From Paractinoplanes toevensis (GTDB taxonomy: Bacteria; Actinomycetota; Actinomycetes; Mycobacteriales; Micromonosporaceae), in the NCBI RefSeq assembly GCF_018332695.1, contig NZ_BOQN01000020.1:1-35430 (forward strand): a stretch of 35,430 nt of DNA. Reading direction: 5' to 3'. The position numbers and the translations under genes are program-made. Position 1 is the first letter of the stretch, and every line of letters starts with the position of its first letter. The notes beneath the pieces were generated by a model. It was not told where the DNA came from, did not search any database, and was given only the letters and a program-made list of their open reading frames with translations. Of this stretch, positions 7,407 to 15,984 are shown piece by piece.

Positions 7407-8980
7407 GCTGCTACCCCTGCCACCCCGGGTTCGGTGTGCCCCGTTGGGTCGCTGGCAGGCGGTGCTTTGTCGGGCGGGGTCTGGTCGGCGTTCATGCGGC
7501 TGTCGGTGTGCACCATGGCGGTCTCGGCGCGGGACAGCTGGTGTTTGACGACGTACGAACGCACGCCGATCTTCCACAAGCCGACACCTTGGCGCAGATA
7601 GCGCAGCAGATCGGTCTCGGTGTCGGAGGTGCCCAAGAATTCTCTGGCCTGCTCCAAGCTGCCGGTGGCCTGGCGGTAGGAAACCCGCACCCCGCAGTCC
7701 TCGATCAGGCCACGGGCGATGCGGACCTGCTCGGAGTCACCCGCTCCGGACGCGGCCAGATCGGAGAACCGGTGGAAGGCCAGGACGTTGGCGACGCCGA
7801 GGGCGCGGGCGAGTTTGAGTTGTTCGCGGGTGCGGCGGATCAGCGGCAGATGCCGGGCGATCAGGGCGAACTCGTCGTAGAAGCAGACCCGCGGGGGTGC
7901 GTCGGGGGCGGAAAGTTCGGCTTCGAGCCAGGACTGGGCGCAGGTCATCGCCATCGCGGTCATCGCGTCCGACGAGCGGATCGCCCGCAGATCCAGCACC
8001 GCCCCGGCCTGGCTGAAGTCGAGGCGGGCTGCGGAGGTGTCCGGGCCGTCGAAGACGCCGCCGAGCGCCCCGGACACGAGGCGTTCCAGCGCGAGCCGGA
8101 CCCGCCGCGAGTCGGCCACAAACACGTCCAAGGGGTAGGCCAGGCGATCGAGGCGGTGCGCCCACTTCTCGGGCTGGCCGGTCGCGGCGAGCACGCTGGA
8201 TAGGGTGGGGGTGGCCATCCGGTCCGGCGTGGCGTCGTGTTCGCGGGTGACCGCGTCGACGGCGTACTCGAGCAGGGAGCGTTCCGGCTCGCTCAGCGGG
8301 CCGGAGAGCTGGATTTCCAGCAGGCCCTCCAGCAGCAGAAGGCGGCGGGCGCGTTGGGTGTGCCGCCACTGCTGCTCGGTCTGCCCGGGATGCTGGCGGA
8401 TCCCCGCGAGGGGGTTCATCACTACGCCCAGCCCAGGGCCGATCCGTACGGGTGTGATGCCGGCCAGGGCGGCGAGGTGCTCGTATTCGCCTTTGTAGTC
8501 GCAGGTGTAGAAGCGGGTGCCGAACGGGATTCCGCGAAACGCGAGACATTTCAGCAGCGACGACTTCGCCGAGCCGATCTCACCGGTCACGGCCATGTTC
8601 GGGGCGGTCACCGCCTTGGCCCGGTACAGCTCATGCAGGGAGAAGGTGAACGCGGACCGGCTGTATACCTCGGTACCGATCAGCGGCCCGTCGACCGGCA
8701 ACCCTGGATCGGTCACGAACGGGAACACCGAACACAGCTGGGCGGAGGTGGTGACCAGCGGCGGCAGCCCGAGCAGCCACGCCACCCGCCCGGCACGCCG
8801 CCCGTATCCGCCATGCCGGCCCGCTGCCGGAGGGCCCAGCAGCCGACGGGTCGCCTGGTCGAGGCCGCGTTGCTCGCGGGCCAGGGCATGCTCAGCGCGG
8901 GCCAGATCGCGAGCGGCGGCCCGCTGGGTGATCCGGTCGGCGAGGGAGCCTGCGCGCCGCAGCGGGGTTTCGCGGGTCAT
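7403..8980 (-). CDS. VirB4-like conjugation ATPase, short form
   Basis: The start at 8980 (MTRETPL) overlaps the SCO6880-type stop as ATGA; a GTG three codons upstream is the alternative. The 525-residue product begins with a charged helical segment. The P-loop is GEIGSAKSS at about 133-141, the following strand FYTCDYKGEYEHL is typical of VirB4/TraC/TrsE ATPases, and Walker B is VCFYDEF at about 365-371. Family members are often 650-850 residues, so the N-terminal region seems to be missing. The upstream SCO6880-type protein may supply it. It would energise channel assembly at the membrane. A Pro/Thr-rich tail ends the protein. Confidence 0.88.
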   Translation of the reverse strand: MTRETPLRRAGSLADRITQRAAARDLARAEHALAREQRGLDQATRRLLGPPAAGRHGGYGRRAGRVAWLLGLPPLVTTSAQLCSVFPFVTDPGLPVDGPLIGTEVYSRSAFTFSLHELYRAKAVTAPNMAVTGEIGSAKSSLLKCLAFRGIPFGTRFYTCDYKGEYEHLAALAGITPVRIGPGLGVVMNPLAGIRQHPGQTEQQWRHTQRARRLLLLEGLLEIQLSGPLSEPERSLLEYAVDAVTREHDATPDRMATPTLSSVLAATGQPEKWAHRLDRLAYPLDVFVADSRRVRLALERLVSGALGGVFDGPDTSAARLDFSQAGAVLDLRAIRSSDAMTAMAMTCAQSWLEAELSAPDAPPRVCFYDEFALIARHLPLIRRTREQLKLARALGVANVLAFHRFSDLAASGAGDSEQVRIARGLIEDCGVRVSYRQATGSLEQAREFLGTSDTETDLLRYLRQGVGLWKIGVRSYVVKHQLSRAETAMVHTDSRMNADQTPPDKAPPASDPTGHTEPGVAGVAA

Positions 8981-10491
8981 GCGGTCCACCCCCGCATCGG
9001 CTTGAGGCCACGGGCTAGCGGGAGCGCGGCGGCGGCGAACGCCTGGTCCTGTTCACCGGCCAAAACCACCGCCTCGCACCCGGCGCGCGACAGGATCCGC
9101 CGTACCTGCTGGACGTCACGGTCCAGGCCGTCGAGGGTGCGGGCGGTCACGGCGACCATGAGCGCGTACCGGTAGCGGACATGCCCGGCGGCCTGTTCCC
9201 GGTCGATCTGCTCGACCGCGCGGGCCTCGTCGTCCTCCCGCGCCGTGCGCACGAGGCGAAGTTTCCGTTTGGTGACCTCGTCGCCGGCGCGGGCGACCTT
9301 CTCCTTACGGGTGGCTAACTGCGCGAGACCGGCGGGGACCGGCTGCGCCACCAGCGTGACCGTGCGCCGGCAGGTGGTACGCATATACAGCGGCGTCAAC
9401 CAGGTCGCGCCGATCGGCTGGCGGGGCATCTGCGCCACCCACAACGTCCGCGAGAACGCGGAATCGTGCTGGTAGGTGGTCCAGCCAACTGTGCGGGCGG
9501 CGACCGGCCCGGCCAGCTGCGGCGCCACCCCGGCCGCCGTGCCCGGCCCGCCGGGCGGGGTGCTGGCGCGTAGGTCGACGGCTTCCTGATCGTCGGGATC
9601 GAACTGGGTGCGCAGCACCGCGGCGAAGCCGCGCGGCGACAGCCAGCCGCCGGTCGCCACCCCCGCCTCGGCGACCGCCGCCTCGATCCCGGTCAGCCGG
9701 TCCAGCACACTCGCCGCCAGCGCAGCGTCGGTGCCGCCACCCTGACGGATCTCACCGGACAACCTGTTCAGGTCGAACACCACGCTGACGTGGATGTCGT
9801 GGCGTTGCGCCGCTGGCGCCGCCGCGGCGGTCAGCTCGGCCAGCGATCGGTACGCCGCCGAGCTGGTCTCGATGGCCCGGTTGGCGAGGTACCGCTGCGC
9901 CCGGTTGCCGGTGTCCGGGACCGCCCGGGCGGTCACCGCCCACCGCACCAGGCCCATGTCGGTGAAGTCGGCGCCGAGGATGTTGAGCAGTTGCGCCCAG
10001 TCCGTCAGGCGGCGGGTCTGTACGTCCCGGTCAGCCAGCACCAGGTTCTCCCCGAAACAGGTCAGCGCCGCGGTCACCGTCCGCTCCCGGGAATGCACCA
10101 GCAGCCCGACCTCGGTCAGGCCATCCGCGGTGATGGCCGTGACCCCCCGGTAGCCGGCCGCCGGGCCAGGCAGGTCCATGTGCTCGGCGACGCTGTTGGG
10201 CGCCCACGGCCCGCCCCGGTACTCGTTCTGCCCGGCCCCGCGCTGGATCAGTGCGGCGGCCACGATCGGTAGCCACTCAGTCAGTCGGCGGCCTTTGAAC
10301 CGCAACAGCGCCAGCACGATCAGCACGACCGTCACCGCGAACAGGGCCACAGCGATGCCGGGCCGCCCGGCGGCGAGCAGGTTCAGCGCGATGACCGCGG
10401 TGATCACCCCGGAGACGACCATCGCGATCTGCGACAGGGTGAAGCCGAGCAGGACCCCGCGCGTCGCCCGCGGCGGAAATTGAAACACCAC
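8977..10491 (-). CDS. SCO6880-family conjugation protein
   Basis: This 504-residue protein starts at GTG with a good ribosome binding site (AAGGGAG). Two N-terminal membrane segments (about 14-40 and 44-65) are followed by KGRRLTEWLP and a long soluble region with EVGLLVHSRERTVTAALTC and a C-terminal LDRDVQQVRRILSRAGCEA segment. This arrangement matches the SCO6880 family, diagnostic of actinobacterial type IV transfer operons. The paired membrane helices resemble PrgI/VirB3 and the soluble part resembles the N-terminal domain of VirB4, so it probably docks the separate ATPase encoded next. No P-loop is present in this protein itself. Confidence 0.88.
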   Translation of the reverse strand: MVFQFPPRATRGVLLGFTLSQIAMVVSGVITAVIALNLLAAGRPGIAVALFAVTVVLIVLALLRFKGRRLTEWLPIVAAALIQRGAGQNEYRGGPWAPNSVAEHMDLPGPAAGYRGVTAITADGLTEVGLLVHSRERTVTAALTCFGENLVLADRDVQTRRLTDWAQLLNILGADFTDMGLVRWAVTARAVPDTGNRAQRYLANRAIETSSAAYRSLAELTAAAAPAAQRHDIHVSVVFDLNRLSGEIRQGGGTDAALAASVLDRLTGIEAAVAEAGVATGGWLSPRGFAAVLRTQFDPDDQEAVDLRASTPPGGPGTAAGVAPQLAGPVAARTVGWTTYQHDSAFSRTLWVAQMPRQPIGATWLTPLYMRTTCRRTVTLVAQPVPAGLAQLATRKEKVARAGDEVTKRKLRLVRTAREDDEARAVEQIDREQAAGHVRYRYALMVAVTARTLDGLDRDVQQVRRILSRAGCEAVVLAGEQDQAFAAAALPLARGLKPMRGWTA

Positions 10492-10511
10492 GGCTCCCTT
10501 CTCCTAGGCCT

Positions 10512-12530
10512 TCACAGCGGCAGAATCGGCGCTTCGCCGGCGGCAGCAGCCGCCCCGCGGCCACCAGAAGCGGACGACTGACCGGCCTGCTGATCACCGT
10601 CTGATCCCGCTCCGCCGCCCGGCCGGTCGTCTGCGGAACCACCGCCGTCCTGGGGTGCGCTCGAGCCGCTGGCTCCGGCCGGTGACGACGCGATGCCGGA
10701 AGCCGGCATCGGTCCAGCGCCCGGGGCGCCGGTGCTGCCGTCCGCGGGTGCGGTGGGCGCCCCGGTGGACAGGGTCTGGCTGGCGCTGCGGGCCGCAGCC
10801 TGAACACCGTCGGCCTCCTGCGCGTTCGGGGTGTCGGCATTACCCGATCCCGCGGTTCCGGCCAGCTGCTCGCCGGGCGTACTCGCGGGCTGGCCGACCT
10901 GGCCGCCGTCCCCGCCGGTCGACGCGGCGTCCGCCGCCTGCCGTCCGCTGCTGTCGTCGCCTATCCCGGCGGCGTCGGCCGGGGTTGTCGGCATGCTGGA
11001 GGTGTTCGCGGCCATCACCCCGGCCGCATTCGCCTCACCACCACCCCCACCTGCGCTGCCCGGGTTAGGCGCCCCGGCCGCTCCGGCGGCGACGCCGTCG
11101 GCGAAGGCGGGCGCCAAAGCGAGGGGGTTCCCACCGGCCGACATCAGGCCGTAGGCGTTGACGTCAGATAGGTAGCCGTCCCACAGGGTCGTCAGCCGCA
11201 GCAGAATCCATGGGGCGGCCACCATCAGCCAGATCAGCAGCACGGCCCGCACCACCGTCATCAGGTCGTCCGACCCGTACGCCGACCGGCTGCCGTAGAT
11301 CCACAGCTCGGCGATGAAGAATTTGCTCGACGCCAGGGCGTTGACGGTCCAGAACCAGCGGCGACCCCAATGCCGGGTCTCGGCCATCACCTGCCCGGAC
11401 ATCGCCACCGCACCGAAGATCGCGGCTCCGGTCGCGAGGATCCCGCGGAACAGCATGATGAAAAACAGCAGCAGCAGCCCGATGCAGCCGAACATCGACA
11501 GCAGCAACGCCAAGAACAGCGTTCCAGCGCCGCCGGACAGATTCGTCAGCGCGCTCACCCACTGCGACGGCTCCCACGGCGTTGCCGCGTTCGCCGCGAT
11601 CACCGCGTTGGTCGCCTGATCCCAGGCCGTCACGATCAGAAATGCCAGCCCTCCGGCGAACGTGATCCCCAGAAACGCCCGGACCAGACCGCCCAGCGTG
11701 GCAATCGGACCCGGACCGGCGTTGGTCCGTAGCCCGTTGACGATCAGCGAGATGAGGAAGAAGACCATCATCAGCAGGACCATCACGCCGGCCACGCTGT
11801 TGTAGACGGAGTAGAACGCGTCGTCCGGGGCCGAGATCGAAGTGGCGGTGAAGACTCGGCCGGCCACTCGCGACAGCAGGTACACCATGGCCTGCACCGC
11901 AATGTCGACCAACCCCTGGATACCAGAACGGACACCCGAGCCGAGGGCCTCCTGCGCCTTGCGCTGGATCTGACACGACGCGTCGGTCAGCCCGCAGTCA
12001 GCCGGTTTCGGATCAGGGTCGGAGACCTGCTGCTTCCACGTGCCGACCTGCTTGGCGCAGGCGTTGCGTTTCGCTTCCCACTGCGCGTCGCGACCCGGAT
12101 TGGTGCCGGTCAGCCCCGGCTCGGTCAGCAGCGCACAGTTGATGAGTCCGGCCGGCCCGCTGCCGTCGGTGGGACCGTCGCCGAACACCGACGCCGAGCC
12201 GTCACGCGGGCGAGCCGCGAGCGTGACCGATGCCGCCGCACACGATTCGCGGTCAGCGTCGGTGGTAGCGAGGCTGCACCGGGTCGCCCAATGCGAGCGG
12301 CTCCCCGCCGGTGGCTTGTCCACCCGCACCATCCACGGCATGCACCACGCCACCGCGCCCGGCGCCTTCGCCGCACAGTCCGTGGTCGCCGGATACGGCG
12401 GTGCCGGCGACGGGGCCGCGTCCGCAGGAGCTGGTCCCGGCACGACGCTGACAAGAACGCCCGCCAGCACCGCGACAGCGACCGCCATCCGTAGCCGCTC
12501 GCGGGACAGGTGGTGGCCGGTGCTGGTCAT
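10512..12530 (-). CDS. VirB6/TrbL-like polytopic channel protein
   Basis: The start at 12530 (MTSTGHHLSRERLR) overlaps the upstream stop as ATGA and gives 672 residues; the 840-residue open frame beyond it is shadow. A signal peptide (about 12-38) leads to a Cys-containing extracellular region of about 180 residues. At least five or six hydrophobic helices follow between about 220 and 490, for example VMVLLMMVFFLISLIV and FGCIGLLLLFFIMLF. The last 170 residues are an Ala/Gly/Ser/Pro-rich low-complexity tail (GGGGGEANAAGV, SSAPQDGGGS). This is the VirB6/TrbL layout and would form the inner-membrane channel. It lies 20 bp before the SCO6880-type gene. Confidence 0.85.
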   Translation of the reverse strand: MTSTGHHLSRERLRMAVAVAVLAGVLVSVVPGPAPADAAPSPAPPYPATTDCAAKAPGAVAWCMPWMVRVDKPPAGSRSHWATRCSLATTDADRESCAAASVTLAARPRDGSASVFGDGPTDGSGPAGLINCALLTEPGLTGTNPGRDAQWEAKRNACAKQVGTWKQQVSDPDPKPADCGLTDASCQIQRKAQEALGSGVRSGIQGLVDIAVQAMVYLLSRVAGRVFTATSISAPDDAFYSVYNSVAGVMVLLMMVFFLISLIVNGLRTNAGPGPIATLGGLVRAFLGITFAGGLAFLIVTAWDQATNAVIAANAATPWEPSQWVSALTNLSGGAGTLFLALLLSMFGCIGLLLLFFIMLFRGILATGAAIFGAVAMSGQVMAETRHWGRRWFWTVNALASSKFFIAELWIYGSRSAYGSDDLMTVVRAVLLIWLMVAAPWILLRLTTLWDGYLSDVNAYGLMSAGGNPLALAPAFADGVAAGAAGAPNPGSAGGGGGEANAAGVMAANTSSMPTTPADAAGIGDDSSGRQAADAASTGGDGGQVGQPASTPGEQLAGTAGSGNADTPNAQEADGVQAAARSASQTLSTGAPTAPADGSTGAPGAGPMPASGIASSPAGASGSSAPQDGGGSADDRPGGGAGSDGDQQAGQSSASGGRGAAAAAGEAPILPL

Positions 12531-12874
12531 ACCTTCACCAGCAGGAACGCCATGATCGCCGTGAACGAGCCGACCCCGAAGCCGATCAGCACGCCCTTCC
12601 ACATCATGCTGCGCCCGCGATCCGACACGATGTGAGCGCCGAAGAGCGGCCCCACACCGAACGCGATCAAACCCGCCATCAACGCGCCGCCGGCAGCGAA
12701 CGCACCGAGGTAGAGCAGCCCATTCATGAACGTGTAAAACAGCTCCGGCCGCGGCACCGCCGACGGATCCGGGTGGATCCGGCTCCAGTCGATACCGCCC
12801 GGACCTACTCCGGTCGGAGCCGGGCTCGGGGCCTCCAGCACCCGCGCCGCCACGGCCGTGAACACGGTTGACAT
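12527..12874 (-). CDS. small two-helix membrane protein of the transfer apparatus
   Basis: The ATG at 12874 (MSTVFTAVAARVLE) is in a TGATG junction with the ATPase gene, giving 115 residues. After a Pro-rich stretch with DWSRIHPDPSAVP come two hydrophobic helices: GLLYLGAFAAGGALMAGLIAFGV, cited here in two overlapping parts, and GVLIGFGVGSFTAIMAFLLV near the C-terminus. The basic loop SDRGRSMMWK lies between them. The size, the pair of helices and the position before the VirB6-like gene suggest a VirB2/TrbC-type pilin-like or accessory membrane subunit, though no cleavage signal is obvious. Confidence 0.75.
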   Translation of the reverse strand: MSTVFTAVAARVLEAPSPAPTGVGPGGIDWSRIHPDPSAVPRPELFYTFMNGLLYLGAFAAGGALMAGLIAFGVGPLFGAHIVSDRGRSMMWKGVLIGFGVGSFTAIMAFLLVKV

Positions 12875-13908
12875 CACGGCCGTCCCGTCGTCGTCGCGAC
12901 GGTGCCGGCGGTGCACCGCAGCAGCACCTGCTCGGCCAGCCGCACCAGCGCGTGGCGGGTCGGCTTACGCAGCCGGCGCACATCGATTGGCTCCGGGACC
13001 GCCAGGCCCGGATCGAACGGGATGTCCACCACAACCGGCACCGTGGTCCTCGCCTGGTGCAGCACCGCCCGGACGTCCCGCGCCGTCCACGGGGAGGTGG
13101 CCATCACCACCAGCACGCACCGGTCCACGACCGGGCCGAACCCGGCCGCCCGCAGATGCGTCAACAGCCGCAGGCTGTGCCGGACACTGTCACTGGACGC
13201 GCGGGCCACGATCACCGGCGCGTGCGCCGCGCCCAGCGTCCGCCACATGCCGGTGAACAACGCCGGCATCACATCGCATACAGTCACCGGCACCAGGCGG
13301 CGTACCGCCTCGACCACCATCGCCGCCTGATCATGCTGAGGTGGACGGCGACCCTGCCCCTCGGCCTCGCCTACCAGCGCCAGCAACCCCGACGGGCCCT
13401 GCTGCGTCCACCGCTGGACTTCTCGCAGCGAGGTCAGCGAGTCGAGGTCACGGACGGCGTCCCAGACCGTGCCCGCGCTCTGCCGGCCGATCCGCTCCGC
13501 CAACCCGCCCCACGGCACCGGATGCATATCGACGGCCACCACCGGGCCCGGTACAGCCAAAGCCAGCACACCACCTAACGCGGCGACGAGCGTGGAACGG
13601 CCCACCCCACCGTCCGCCGAGGACACGGCCACGACGCTGCCCGGCCGTACGGCGGCCGCGTACCGCCACGCACGATCGGCGACCTCCGCCGGACCGAGCT
13701 CATGCGGCACCGGCAACAGATGCAGCGGGCCGGGTGGATCCCTCGGCACGCCAGGTCTGGTGACACCAACATCGACCGGTCGGCCGCCGTTAGGAATCTG
13801 CAGGAGCCGGTCCGCGGACGCCGACATCAATGGCGTCCGAGTGAACGGGATTTCCCGCCCGTCGGATGCTGACCTGGGGTGCGAGACGGACGCGTTGAGC
13901 GAGGGCAT
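12874..13908 (-). CDS. ParA/MinD-like ATPase, first gene of the transfer operon
   Basis: I chose the ATG at 13908 (MPSLNASVSH) because GGGAG lies just upstream, giving 344 residues. The ATG at 13827 (MSASADRLLQ) lacks a ribosome binding site. A Pro-rich N-terminal region of about 85 residues leads to a deviant Walker A (SSADGGVGRSTLVAAL, about 95-110), the strand VVAVDMHP, and a switch-like VTVCDVMPALFTG. The C-terminal part is basic. This is the ParA/MinD/SIMIBI ATPase pattern. In actinobacterial elements such proteins head the secretion operon and may position the machine or the DNA. The signature-lysine position reads GGVGRS rather than KGGVGKT, so ATP hydrolysis may be altered. Confidence 0.8.
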   Translation of the reverse strand: MPSLNASVSHPRSASDGREIPFTRTPLMSASADRLLQIPNGGRPVDVGVTRPGVPRDPPGPLHLLPVPHELGPAEVADRAWRYAAAVRPGSVVAVSSADGGVGRSTLVAALGGVLALAVPGPVVAVDMHPVPWGGLAERIGRQSAGTVWDAVRDLDSLTSLREVQRWTQQGPSGLLALVGEAEGQGRRPPQHDQAAMVVEAVRRLVPVTVCDVMPALFTGMWRTLGAAHAPVIVARASSDSVRHSLRLLTHLRAAGFGPVVDRCVLVVMATSPWTARDVRAVLHQARTTVPVVVDIPFDPGLAVPEPIDVRRLRKPTRHALVRLAEQVLLRCTAGTVATTTGRP

Positions 13909-14174
13909 GCCACTCCCGTGCAACAGAAGAGCCCGGGGAGGCCGGTCGCGGTGGCTAGCGGGGCAGCCGCACACGACCGGCCGACGGACGCAGCCGACAA
14001 CCCCCGGAACCAACAATCAGCCGGCTGCGCTGATCCACATGCATGACCATCGCCCGCACGGCACGGCCCCAGGAAGTTGGCTCTGCTGGTCCCCGATGGT
14101 CCTTGGTGGTCCTGGCAATCCCGGGCACTTGCAGCCCAGCTGTCCACGCAGTCTCGAGGACCGAAGGTGACGCC
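13909..14174 (+). other. intergenic region upstream of the transfer operon
   Basis: This is part of a 737-bp stretch between the divergent transfer operon and the HEPN/TOPRIM gene. It must hold the operon promoter, but I could not identify convincing -35 and -10 elements by eye. Open frames on both strands here look like GC-rich shadows without ribosome binding sites. Confidence 0.4.
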
Positions 14175-14324
14175 ATGGCCACCGGTCCGGAGCCGGTCCG
14201 CCAGTCGGTGAGCGAGTCAACGTCGCAGTCAGCACAGGAGCGCCCACTCGCGCTCACTCATGGCCAGCGCCGGCTTCCTCAGCGCACGGTCGTAGTCCGC
14301 GACGGTGAACCGCCATACGGCTGA
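14175..14324 (+). CDS. possible 49-residue ORF
   Basis: An ATG preceded at a good distance by AAGG opens a 49-codon frame (MATGPEPVRQSVSEST, ending DGEPPYG). The peptide is hydrophilic and rich in Ser, Gln and Arg, with no recognised domain. It lies in the same direction as the HEPN/TOPRIM gene, about 320 bp upstream of it. The ribosome binding site and position are the only support, and it could be chance. Confidence 0.25.
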   Translation: MATGPEPVRQSVSESTSQSAQERPLALTHGQRRLPQRTVVVRDGEPPYG

Positions 14325-14358
14325 TGAGATGAGTGGCTAAGCTCGCGAAACCGGCGCC

Positions 14359-14412
14359 AGATGTACGCGACGAATTTTCGGCGCCACATCTCGGCACCGC
14401 GTGCCGAGATGT
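14359..14412. promoter_or_regulatory. inverted-repeat operator-like site upstream of the HEPN/TOPRIM gene
   Basis: A perfect inverted repeat with 11-bp arms (ACATCTCGGCA at 14386-14396 and TGCCGAGATGT at 14402-14412) has a 5-base spacer. A third AGATGT half-site lies at 14359-14364. It sits about 230 bp before the HEPN/TOPRIM start in a gene-free stretch. No T-run follows it, so an operator for a dimeric regulator is more likely than a terminator. The regulator is unknown. Confidence 0.45.
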
Positions 14413-14645
14413 TCGTGAGAACCGACACCTATCCTGGATCTTGATCGCCGACCGCGTGCTCCGAATGCCGTTCACAAATCTGGTGCGACTGCGCGGATTT
14501 GGCGATGAGAGTCAGGGGATCGCAGTATCCGATCATGAGCTCGCAGCAAAGGCAGGGCTATGTTGCCAATTTTCCACACGGAGTCTGGGAATACGCGCGG
14601 CGGTCTGACAGGATAAATGCCCAAGGTCTACAGACAGGGTGATAC

Positions 14646-15920
14646 ATGTTCCGTGCGGCGGCTGTGCGGGTTGGACCATACACGCAAATGTGGCATGAGA
14701 ATGACGAGAGCCGACTGCTGGCCGCATTCACAAACGGGCATTTCCAGGAATTCATCATCAGGACGGCGGAGTTTTACAACTGGCTTGGAGCGCGGCCGGG
14801 ATCCGGCGAGATCTCAGATGACGAGATAGAGGTGCGACGGTATGAGGCTGATGCGCGCGAGGTTGCCGAACGGCTCGATCTGCTGGGATTCGATCTGAAT
14901 TCCAGCCTGCGGGCCTGGGAAGGCGGCATCGCCGCTCATGCCGACTACCTGGCGGAAAACGGCAGGGATTCTGAGTCCGTTGCTATTGGCTCGATGGGCG
15001 GACCTCAGTGGCTTTCCAACCTTTCGCAAATTGCAGATCACGCACCTGTATCACCTTTCTCCAGTAACCCCTACAGGAAGCCGCTCCCCGGGTCACCGGA
15101 ATGGCTGATCCGCCTGGCTCAGTTCGCCTTCGACCCTTTACTGGAAACTCGGCTCGTGGTTGCCGCCTTCCCTAGGGCGAAGGTGGCTGTGGACGTGACG
15201 ACCGCATACTGGGCGTGGGTCGGTGATGACGACGGTCCGCACGCTGCGGCGAAGTTGAATGAGCTGCGCCGCGCCGGTTCGTTGTTCTCCCCCGTGGTGG
15301 TGTTGACCGAAGGGAGAACCGATGCGGAGTTCCTGACGGCCGGACTTTCGATACTATATCCACACTTAGTTGATCTCGTGAAATTCCTGGACTTCGAGCA
15401 GAAGAACGACGGCGGAGCCGGCGCATTGGTCAGGCTCGTGAAATCTTTCGCTGCGGCGGGTATCGCCAATAGAACAGTGGCCATCTTCGACAATGACAGT
15501 GCCGCCACTGATGCGCTTCGCCCGCTCGATCTGCGTCGGCTGCCATCAACTATTCGGATACTCCGCTATCCCGATCTTCCGCTTGCTTCGTCTTACCCAA
15601 CGATAGGGCCGCCCTCGCTGGCGAACCCTGAGGGCGGCACTGTCTTGGCGAATGTCAATGGCCTTGCTGGAAGTATCGAGATGTACCTCGGCAGTGACGT
15701 CCTCTTGGACTGCGAAGGCGTACTGTCGCCGGTGCGGTGGGGCTCGCTCATTCCGGCCATCGGATCGTATCAAGGAGAGATAGCCAACAAGGCGGATGTG
15801 CATCGGCGATTTCGTGAGAAAGTCGCCGCAGCCAAAGAAAATCCGTCAATCATCGCCACGCAGGATTGGTCAGGCGTGCGGGAGATACTGCAGACGATCA
15901 TGGGGGCTTTTACGGCGTAG
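14646..15920 (+). CDS. HEPN/TOPRIM-type protein, putative defence nuclease
   Basis: The ATG at 14646 follows GGGTG at a short distance and gives 424 residues. The N-terminus (VRVGPYTQMWHENDESRLLA) resembles the HEPN/Toprim N-terminal domain. A helical region runs to about residue 200. A TOPRIM fold follows: VVVLTEGRTDAEFL with Glu about 222, then AIFDNDSA with the Asp-x-Asp pair at about 282-284, which are the metal-binding residues of OLD-type and topoisomerase-primase nucleases. No canonical R-x4-6-H HEPN ribonuclease motif is visible, so the HEPN part may be structural. The gene converges on the TIR-WD40 gene with 64 bp between stops. Anti-phage action is inferred from family and context. 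Confidence 0.75.
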   Translation: MFRAAAVRVGPYTQMWHENDESRLLAAFTNGHFQEFIIRTAEFYNWLGARPGSGEISDDEIEVRRYEADAREVAERLDLLGFDLNSSLRAWEGGIAAHADYLAENGRDSESVAIGSMGGPQWLSNLSQIADHAPVSPFSSNPYRKPLPGSPEWLIRLAQFAFDPLLETRLVVAAFPRAKVAVDVTTAYWAWVGDDDGPHAAAKLNELRRAGSLFSPVVVLTEGRTDAEFLTAGLSILYPHLVDLVKFLDFEQKNDGGAGALVRLVKSFAAAGIANRTVAIFDNDSAATDALRPLDLRRLPSTIRILRYPDLPLASSYPTIGPPSLANPEGGTVLANVNGLAGSIEMYLGSDVLLDCEGVLSPVRWGSLIPAIGSYQGEIANKADVHRRFREKVAAAKENPSIIATQDWSGVREILQTIMGAFTA

Positions 15921-15984
15921 GGTTTCGTGTCGTACTCACATGCCGCCGAGAACGCGTGCTGGCCGCGTCTGCGCGCTTGCAGGT

